64,000 bases of DNA from Lota lota (taxonomy: Eukaryota > Chordata > Actinopteri > Gadiformes > Lotidae), in NCBI GenBank assembly GCA_026745465.1, contig JACYXH010000314.1, positions 1,517,501 through 1,581,500 of the forward strand, written 5' to 3'. The translations under genes and the position numbers were made by a program. The notes under the pieces were generated by a model. The model was not told the DNA's origin. It saw only the letters and a program-made list of their open reading frames with translations, and searched no databases. Shown here piece by piece: positions 1 through 11,020 of the stretch (within the stretch, counting starts at the first letter, position 1; every line of letters begins with the position of its first letter).

Positions 1-968
1 CACACACAGTCATTGGGCTAAACATCCCCTCCCTGAAACTGCCACGGCGCTTTCTCCATAGGAAAACAATGAGGTGGGTTGCCCCGGTGTCCAAGCGCGT
101 CTCAAGTGTGTATGTGGATGAGACAAACGGCAAGATGTAAGAGAAAATGTAACCGCAACCAAACAGCAACAACTTCTCCCCGCAGCCTTCAGGCTACAGC
201 ATGCGGCTGGTTCCCGTAGGGCCAAAGAGACCACCGCAGCGATAGCGAAATTCATGGGCTGATATGAGACCCTTCTCTGTGGTAGAAAATACAGGGATGA
301 CAAACATGTTTAAGTGCTCGACCCGCGATACACTATTACTTCCTGCACAGGTTTGCCCAGCAAGTAATTACTGCCTTTAACAACAAAACAAAATAACAAA
401 TTATTATCACAAAAGTATTCTCTTGCGCTAACGACAGACAGTTGGACGTCTAGAGCTACAGAGCTACCTTACTGTAACGGCTCATTACAGCAGACCTGAA
501 GATACAAAGCCCATCACACTTTGATTTCTTGTTGATGGACATGTCTTTGTTCAAGGCACTGCTGTGCAACTTCATTTTGACATATGCAATCTAAGCAATC
601 CTTTGTCTAAGTAAAATTTGTATTTTATTTTTCTAAAGGAGGCACTAGTGTTTTGTTTGTTTCCATATGCTGCTGGAAGCCAAGCTATCCCTGTTGTTAA
701 CTGTTAACTGTAATAATAAATGGAAAATCGAAATACAGACGAAACATTTTCAGCCATTTATTTAGTTGATATAGTAACCGTACCCTGAACCATTTCACCC
801 CTAATATAGATATATAATACTAAGCCATGTTGATTTTATTTTAATCGCCTTTAATCCTCTAGCAAACCTTTTCTGTTTTACTATTTTCTACTGACAAGTG
901 TGATGTTTTGTCTTTTAATATATATGTGTAGATATATGTATATTCATGTGTTTCATTTTCCTTCCCAG
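1..968. other. Intron of SULF2, no feature seen
   Basis: AT-rich intronic sequence upstream of the first visible SULF2 exon. No exon-like or repeat-like block recognised. Confidence 0.6.
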
Positions 969-1138
969 GACTACCTGACGGACCTCATCACCAGAGACAG
1001 CATCAACTACTTCCGCACATCCAAGAAGATGTACCCCCACCGGCCGGTGCTGATGGTGATGAGCCACGCTGCCCCCCATGGCCCGGAGGACTCAGCACCG
1101 CAGTACAGCACCGCCTTCCCCAATGCATCGCAGCACAT
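969..1138 (+). CDS. sulf2: SULF2 exon A (first in window)
   Basis: Acceptor CTTCCCAG, donor GTAAGA; starts in phase 0 and ends in phase 2. It encodes [35 protein letters not shown] and the N-glycosylation sequon NAS, all in the sulfatase catalytic domain. Nothing upstream in the window (1-968) looks like another exon. Confidence 0.95.
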
Positions 1139-2027
1139 GTAAGAGACTCACTCACACTGTGAATACATCCAACATTAACCTGAAGTAATAAATTTTCCAC
1201 TCAGGTAAATACATTGTCTTCAGGTTTAGTTAAGGAATTAAAAACAAAATCCTTCTATCCTCTTATCTTAACATTTCTCAATCTCTCTGACACAGTCCCT
1301 GGACTAGCCGTTTTAAATGTCTCCAATTGCGATGAGAGGAACTTTCATCACGATGAGAGGAACTTTTATTTTGAAATTACCAAGAGGGCTAGTTTGGTTA
1401 GTTAACTATCCCTGAGTCCCAATGCCCAGTGCTTTGTCTCTGCAGAAGGCTTTCATGTGTTTCATTTTGCATACGGTGGACAAAACTAAATTATACAAGT
1501 AGACACATTTAAATGTAGACAAATGAAGCCTTAATGGATTCTCAGCTTGTATGCGAGTAATTCATGTTTACATTCATTTTCAGCTGTACGTAATAATTCA
1601 TTAACATTAAGGCCAGCTTGTTATCTTGCTCTGCATGTGAGCAGCATGGCTTATTTACATATAGGGCCAATACAAAGTCCCTTCTTTCCCCTATCTTGTG
1701 ATCACATTAGTTATACTGCTGTAATGAGCTCTGTTAATTTGTACCATTTTGTAAGGCATGCTTAAAAAGATTCATAGACCATGCCAGACATGTATTGGTA
1801 ATGAACATAACCAGATGGGGATGCTGGTATAGACGCACACACACGCACACATACACACACACACACACACACGCACACACACACACACACACATACACAC
1901 ACACAGACACACCCATATCCAACAAAGATTCAAAATCTATATATGCGTATGAGTATGTGCACACAGGCAATATGCATAACATGCACACAATCACACTAAA
2001 ACAGGGAAGCACGTAAGCTCACCCATA

Positions 2028-2081
<54 letters not shown>

Positions 2082-3217
2082 CCAGCATAGGGACTCTTTC
2101 CTCCTGTGCACCTGACGTGCTGTCTAGCACCGCTGGCTAATGGCAGCCCTCCTATGGGCCTCTGGAGAGACAGCCAAGAGTTCAGTAATGAGCCAGTACC
2201 CCCCCCCCCCCCCCCTCCCCCATACACACACACACACACGAACACACACACCTCTTAACCCCTCTTCGCTCCCTCCTTCCTCCCCCAGCCCACCGTGCCT
2301 CCTCTCTTCCTCCTCTCTCCCGCTGTAACCAATCCCACCAGCATCATTAACCTATGGCACGCAGCCTCTTGAAACAGACAAGTATTCTACATTTAAGACC
2401 CAGCACCCGTGTCTTCCAACTAACTTTTAATTGCTTTCCACCAATACATTTACTCTCCTAAGTGGAGAGAAGCCCTCCACCCAACCTCCCCACCCAACCC
2501 CTCCACCTAACCTCGCCACACCCCCGATCTGTTTTGTGATGGAGCTGGTAAATATTGTAGCGTTCCCGTGGTGATTAACTTTCTTAATTCTCCGCTCAGC
2601 TCTCCAAAAGGGCATGTTGGCCGTCTCTACGTTTTTACTCATTTTCTAAGTTTAAGTTTGCAGTGCTGCATTAGCATTAGAATCGGACTCAAAAACTGAC
2701 TTGAAAAAAGGAAAAGGAAATCTCATGAAATCGATTCCTCTTCAAGTCTTAAATATGTTTGCCTTTTAAAGAACTCCTTAGATATTCAGCAGTTTATACT
2801 GAAACAATTAAGGTTCCCTCATGGGCCGCCCGCGTTTCAGTATTAATCAGTGAATCCTTGCAGAGTATGGACCTATCGATTACACTGCTTTGCATTTATA
2901 TATATTCAGCTTTATGTAAACACTTTTCCTGCTACTTGGGAAATCAAATGCTGGGAGACAGGTGCACACACAGAAAGGAGTGTTACTGTGTTTGAACAAA
3001 ACAAAATTTGGTACATTTTGCTGTAATCGAATTTACGCTGAAACACAATTTCAGCAGTTATCAGCCAGTAAAGTTTATCTCTCTGTCCATCTCTCTATAT
3101 AACTCTCTCACTCTATCTCTCACTCTCTTACTGGTAATATCTGTCTCGCTTTGATTCTCTCCCTCCCTCCCTCCCTCCCTCCCTCCCTCCCTCCCTCCCT
3201 CCCTCCCTCCCTCCCTC

Positions 3218-3288
<71 letters not shown>

Positions 3289-6200
3289 ATCTCTCACTCT
3301 CTCTCTCCCTCTATCTGTCTCCCTCTCTATGTCTCTGTCTTGCTCGCTCTCCCAGCACGCCCAGCTACAACTACGCGCCCAACCAGGACAAGCATTGGAT
3401 CCTGCGCTACACGGGGGCCATGAAGCCGGTCCACATGCAGTTCACCAACATGCTGCAGCGACGCCGGATGCAGACCCTGCTGTCTGTGGACGACAGTGTG
3501 GAGAAGGTGGCTGGGCTCACACACGCACACACGTACACACACACACACACACACGTATACACAAGCACCCATACACAAATGCAAGTAGACGCAAACACAC
3601 ACACATGCACGTACGCAGGCACGCAAACACACCCTGACACATTCCCAGGCAAAAACCCGCACTGCATGTGCAAACACACCTACACACACATGCATGCGCA
3701 AACACACACACGTGCATGCGCAAACACACCTATACACAAATGCATGCACAAACTCACCCACACATGTGCATGCGCAAACAGACACACATACACATGCGTG
3801 CACCCCAAGTACACACATCAACACCCACAGGCACGCACACACAAGCACAAGCGCACACATACACACTTGCAAGCCAACACACACACACACACACACACGC
3901 ACACACACATACACCTGAACACACACCATTGAACAAAGGTTAAATACTCACTAATACACTATTTTACACACAGGCACGTTTAACAAAACACACACACACA
4001 CACACAGAATACATCCACACAATGGCACTTTCACACAGGCTCAGATACATGCACCTTCTCTTCCTCTGTCCTGGGGGAGCTGTGCCTCTTCTTCAGTGAG
4101 TGTGTAATATATTCATTGACACACTTGCTGAATATGTTACCCTTATTCTTAAAATGTGGCGCCAGAGGCACACTTGTCAGCTGCTAATGTTGTTTTTATA
4201 AAGTGAAAGTCAAGTCGGGTCAAATTTATTTGTGTAGCCTTTAATCACAGTAGGAGTCTCAAAGGGATTCACAGGCCCACATTATAAGTCACCACCTAAC
4301 CTAGAACCCTAAAGAACTTGGAGGACAAACCCTCCTAAACCCACAGGGAAGATAAGGGTAGATAAGGAGCACTTATGACTCATATCGAGTTATAAGTTCA
4401 ATATGAGAACTAATGTGAATGAGTATTCACATTTGAATATGAATATGTTCAATTTGAGTTAGGTTATTAGTTTAATAGGTGCCAATTGGGCAGACAAAAG
4501 ATTGTTAAACCTTTTGACAAAAAAGGCAAATGAACTTTATGGGAAATTATGTTGAAATTAAAAGAAAATGTATTTTCTTTTAATCCTGAGTACTATAGGC
4601 TAGTGTTCTGCTAACATCACAGAGAAAGTAACCGTCAGTGATTATGACAGGTGTACGACATGCTGGTGGAGACCGGCGAACTAGACAACACCTATATCAT
4701 CTACACCTCGGACCACGGTTACCACATCGGCCAGTTTGGTCTGGTCAAGGGCAAGTCCATGCCCTACGAGTTCGACATCCGTGTGCCCTTCTTCATACGC
4801 GGACCCAGCGTGGATCAGGGGGCCATGTGAGTGATGTACCAACAACCAACACGAGCAACCAATCATGATCATTTGATCTTCAACATTCCCTTTTTCATAA
4901 TATTACAAACAGCAATGATTATGAAGAGGAAATCTCATTGGTGGAATATCAGGTGGATTTGTTTGGTGGTTCTGATTAAAAATACTGCTGTAGTAGATAT
5001 AATAATATTAGATAACTTTTAACACCTCTACTTATAAATATATTTGGACTTACACTTGTATATATTTATCATAATTATATAGGCCTACACTATATACCAG
5101 AGAAGAACATTGGAGGTTAACACTCCTGCCGGCAAGGCACTGGCAGTAGACCTGGAGTTGGTCCCCAGCCACTGCACTGTGGCTGCCCACTGCTCCCTAG
5201 TGCTGCTAGTGATGGGTTACATGCAGAGATCACATTTTGTTGTACTTGTGCAATGACATTGAATCTAACCTAAACTCCTCCCTGGGCAGTAACCCCCACA
5301 TAGTGCTGAACGTTGACCTGGCGCCCACCATGCTGGATATGGCTGGAGCCGACATACCCGCTGAGATGGATGGGAAGTCCATCCTCAAACTGCTGGACAC
5401 AGAGAAGCCTGTCAACAGGTAACAAATCAGATCATATCCGTGTGCACACTGGCTCAGGAAACTCCCAGTCAAGGTTGTGGGTTCAAACCCCAATGTCTCC
5501 AAAGTCTACCTTTAGGCCTCCTTGAGCAAGATGCCCTAACAGCCTTACAGCTCATTAATGACATGTTTCCAAATTCCCTGTAAGTTGTTTTGCATAAAAG
5601 CGTCGCCTGAATTATTAAAATAGTGAATAGTCAAACTAAACCAGGAGCCTAGATTAGATGATTGAGTTTCTTGATTACCTGTTGGAGTGCAACAGAAGGA
5701 CTTAATAACATGACTTTGCTTAAGACCCAGGGCTGACAATTTGCAATTCTCCTTGCTCTGTATCCTTAAACATACTGGACACGTCCTTCTCAAATTAAAA
5801 GTATCTCCACAGTCTCCTTTCCATGCACGGGGCAGACATGACATTTGAAAAGGCTCGGCCTGTGTGTGTTCAGGCCAAATATCACAGCGCAATGCTAACA
5901 AGAATCCCTCTGCCTGTCTTCTCTTATTGTCAGGTTCCAGTTGAGCAGGAAGACGAAGACATGGCGCGATTCATTTCTGGTGGAGCGCGGGTGAGGCTCT
6001 ATTGATTGACCTTTCCGCAGCAGGCATTTCTCCTTCAGTATACGCCCATAGGGGGACATCTAACATATGACTTGCTCATCATTCCGGTGGGTCATGAGGT
6101 ACATTTTTCACTCACAACTCCCTTGCTGTCTTGCTCCCGCTCTCATGCAGGAAACCACTGCACAAGAGGACGGACGGCAAGGATGTGGATCAGGAGGAGA

Positions 6201-8285
6201 ACTTCTTGCCCAAATACCAACGGGTCAGGGAGCTGTGTCAGAAGGCAGAGTACCAGACCTCCTGTCAGCAGCCTGGACAGGTACCCGCATCTCACACTAG
6301 AAGGACGCAACCTTAATGCTAGTCATAATGCAGAAGTAATGAATAAGTTGCCCTAATACTGTTCCTGTTCTTGCTAATCAAAGTCAAGGTTTGGAGTATT
6401 AGAGGCAGATGTTGCGTACCAGAGACAGACAAACGCCACGCTCCTCCTGATTTTGCCATCTGTCTTCCCGTCTAGAAATGGCAGTGTGTTGAGGACCCCA
6501 CAGGCAAGCTGAGGCTCTATAAATGTAAAGGCATGGCGGGTCTCTATGCTGCGCCGCGCATGCAGGCTCTGACAGCCAGCAGTGATGGACCCCAGCCCTA
6601 CGTCGCCCCCTCCAACGCTGACGGCTGTGACTGCGGGCCCCTGGGATTTAAAGCGGAGGCCCCCAAGAGGACGTTGGTGACCAAGAAAAGTCAGTTCCTC
6701 TGCTAGTCACTGTGATCAGCCTTCAGTCGTCTTTTTGTTCTCTCCTCCTCAGCAGTTATATTTAGAAACTTCAGACTGATTTGTTCCTTAGCACACTTTC
6801 CTTTACTTTCAAATGTCCTTGCAGTATGCAAGCCCTCTCAAACAGGGCCATTTATTTCATGCTGAAGTAGCTATTAAAGTTCTAATGAGGCACGTCTGTG
6901 CTGCCACCCAGTGGTTGACCTGAGATCACACACTTTTAAACTTTTCAATCTCTCGAAGACAAGAGCCATTTTTGTATAAATACAACGTGAAACGATGAGC
7001 ATGAATTACATTTTCTATTTATTTTGAGTTTCAAAGAATAAATAGCTTTAGTTGTAGATCTAGGTACAGTATTCCTGCATTCTGTGTCTGGGATTAATAA
7101 AGTCCTGTCTAATCTTAGTAGATCTAAACGAGGCGGTTAAACTGCCTATTTTCGATCTCTAACATACATGTTGATGGTCCCGTTCAGAGATGAAGTCCAG
7201 CAAGACCGTCAGCAGGAACCGCTGGGCGCGCTCCGTACCGTTTGAGCTGGACGGGGACCTGTACGCCGTGGACCTGGAGGACGGCTACCAGCCCGTGGGC
7301 CACGGTAACCACAGCAACGAGGATAGAAGGAATGGAGCTGAACAGGACGAACTGGAAGACGACACGGAGGGGTTCAGCGGAATGGGAATCACGGCCAGGC
7401 CCACTGCCGCACCAGGAAGTAAAGTCACACCGTCTGCCGCTCTCAAGGTGACCTACAGGTAGGACCCGGCCATACACCTTCAATGCTATAGGCTTGGTAA
7501 TTATATAATTTGTAGCTTCCTAGCACCCTGGCTTCTTCTTTTACTGTTGCCTCCGGATATAACTGTGTTGGCTGAAACATTAGTGAGAGGACAGATGCAC
7601 ACTGACCTGAGCTTTTTTCCAAATATCAGATTAATTCAGTTTTCACTCTGGTCCTCCGCTGCTGCATAATGATGCATATGCATATGAGTAATAATAAAAG
7701 GATAGTGTGGTGGCTGGTGTGATTGACTCCCAACTCAAAGGTATTGGGCTCAAGGCACAATGTCTGCAACATACCTGTAGGCATCATTAGGAGCAAGATG
7801 CATTAACCCCTACCTGCTCCTTAATAACGGATCTGAATTCACTGTAAGTCGCCTTTGATAAAAGCTTCTGCTAGATGATTGAATAGTAATAATATACATA
7901 ATTGAAATAATACATTATATTAAGCTCATAATTTATGTTAGCTGTATTTTGCCATGGTTGATAAATCCAGTTGTATAGCTCTTGTATTAGCTGCTACAGC
8001 CACTCAAATCACTTACTAATGATTTCATTCAATGAGCCACTCACACACACATACACACACACACACACACACACTCCTCCTCCTCCACCAGCACCACCTG
8101 ATGCTGCTGTCACCTCAATTCCTTCTTTGCTTTTCCCACTGGGCTTTCTGTTCCTCTTTCAGCCGCTCACCGCTGCTGTGAAAGTTCCCTCTGAATGTGG
8201 GCCTGCCGAGCCCTTCGAGAGTGCAACTCTGCAAAAGGGCAGCACAAATAAAGTTAACTTGTCTTGGGATAGGGAAAAGTAGGTG

Positions 8286-8347
<62 letters not shown>

Positions 8348-10754
8348 TCCCTACAGGTGCTCCATTCTCATGAATGACACAGTTAAGTGTGACGGAGGGC
8401 TGTACAAGTCTCTCCAAGCCTGGAAAGACCACAAGCTACACATTGAACATGAGGTACTTTGAATGACTAATCCACTCGACCTCTAACTATATCTCTGTCT
8501 CTCTCTCTATCTCTCTCTCTCGCTCTCTTTCTATCACTCTCTGTCTCTGTCTCTATCTATCTCTTTCTATCTCTATCACTCTATCTTAGTCCCTCTCACT
8601 TTGTCTCTCTGTCCACTCTTCCTCGGGTTAATTTGTCGTTATCTAAATGAGTATGCAACTGTATGTGTGTGTCTGTGTGTGTGTGTGTGTGTGTGTGTAT
8701 GCTTGCGTGCCTTGATTAGATCGAAACCCTGCAGACCAAAATCCAGAACCTCCGAGAGGTGAAAGGTCATCTGAAGAAGGTCAAACCGGAGGAGTGTGAG
8801 TGTAGTCTTCCCAGGTGGGTCAATTCACACGCAGGCCAATTCATCGATAACGCCGTGCACGGTGATGTCATTACACGTGTTTAACTATTTGCCTTCTGTC
8901 ATGCCTTCAGTTATTTCCTCAAGAACAAAGAGGCCTATAAACTTAATGCCAGACGCCTGCACTCACTCAGGTGAGAAATGAAACACCAACACAGCCATGG
9001 GCAACGATGCCCTCGTAGTCCATTGATTGTATGAGAATGACATGTTGACAGGAACTCGTTAATCACTCCTTAGTCTCTGTCCCTCTATTGTATTGATAGA
9101 ATGCCCTCCAAGCAGAAGAAGCAGTGGATACTGAAAGACCAGAAACGCAGGAAGAAACTGCGCAAACTGCTGAAGCGGCTCCGGGACAATGATACGTGCA
9201 GCATGCCCGGCCTGACCTGCTTCACCCACGACAATCACCACTGGCAGACCGCTCCCTTCTGGACAAGTGAGAAATGGCATACGAGAACAGAATCATTTGC
9301 AACACAGCCATTTGGGTATTTTTCCAGGCCTTTGTCTACATTTCTAGATGTTACATCTTTTATTTAACCTTATATAACTTAAATAAGCAATGTAACAAAT
9401 ATGTACCGATGTAATATCATCATCGGGCAGGATAGTCTACTGGTAAGTGGGTTTGATTCCCAGCTGAAAGGTTCTGTGTTTGAACCTCAATGTCCGCAGG
9501 CTACCTTTAGCTATCCTTGAGCCTAACCCATACCTGCTAATTAATTAATTAGTATATAGAAACAAATATGTAAATCACTTGGGATGTTGTCCTTCATAGT
9601 GTGTGTTTGTGTGTTTAGTAAAATGTTCTGAATGCTTTGTCAGTTAGCTGCCCTAATTTTCTTATTTTTTCCCCTATTCTTTTTGCCTCTTTAATCTTGC
9701 CAACTGTTCTTCCATAGTGGGGCCGTTCTGTGCATGCACCAGTGCAAACAACAACACCTACTGGTGCCTGCGGACAATCAACGACACGCACAACTTCCTG
9801 TTCTGTGAGTTTGCCACCGGTTTCCTGGAATACTTTGACATCAACACCGACCCGTACCAGGTATATTCATCAATGTGTACACACACGCACGCACACATAA
9901 CCACACACACACACACACACAAACACACAACCACTCACGCATATATATGCACAACCACACACACATGCTGATATTTCCAGATTCTCCATGTGCGTGATCC
10001 CTCAAAATATGATTCAAACTGAATTCTGATAATCTCTGGCAAAGATTCCTGTTGGGGAGATTTCCACACTAAATCCTCTTTATTGTGGTTGTTGGCAAAA
10101 TACCCACCAGGGGCTAACACGATGTTGTCCTCAATATGCCTGCAGCTGATAAATGCAGTGAGCACGCTGGACCGCAACGCTCTGAACTCCATGCACCAGC
10201 AGCTGATGGAGCTGCGCAGCTGCAAGGGTCACAAGCAGTGCAACCCGGAGAAGGGTGAGTCAGTCTTGGCACCCCAGACCCCCGAGACCCCCAGACCCCC
10301 AGACCCCAGAAATATGATGGAATGGTGTGTCTCATGTGACTCCAGACAGAATAATAAAGCACTTAACCTCCGACTTCCTTGTTTCTGTTTCAGGAGGAAA
10401 AGAGAGGAATTACTTCAGCGAATACAGGTATTCTCATCTCTCTCCCCTTCTGCACATATCGTATTACTTTCACAAGCACCACAGATGGTATTTGTGTTAA
10501 ACCGGGGGAAATGTTGGAGAGGTGACATCCTGGGGGTTGTGTTTCTGCTCGCCGATCATCCCCAATGGGGGGAATGGAATACGACGGACCTCATGGTGAA
10601 ATTGGAGCTCTTCGATGTTTGTACAGAACGCGACGCTTCCCCATTTCTGTGATCGTAGGCTGTTTAACATGGGGCGATGGGGGTGAAAACGCAAGCCGGC
10701 TTTTGGCTTCTGCTGTTCCCTTTTCTGTCTTAATGCCTAATTGCTTGTCTCTGC

Positions 10755-10787
<33 letters not shown>

Positions 10788-10809
10788 TTATATCTGTGTT
10801 TGTGTCTGT

Positions 10810-10841
<32 letters not shown>

Positions 10842-10986
10842 GCTTGCGTGTGTTTACATCTGTGTGTCTGTGTGTGTGTGTTTGTGTGTGTATGTGTTTC
10901 TATGTGTCTGTGTTTCTATGTGTCTGTGTGTGTGTGTGTATATATGTGTGTGTGTGTGTGTTTATATGTGTGTATGTGTGTTTATA

Positions 10987-11020
<34 letters not shown>

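Noticed and set aside
3420..3943. Several overlapping open frames of 70-200 codons rich in His/Thr or Cys/Val on both strands
   Set aside because: They are translations of CA/TG repeats; only the SULF2 exon at 3356-3506 is real here. The same holds at 10565-11571, 19312-19634, 23961-24310, 26251-26766, 27931-28340 and 60547-60935.
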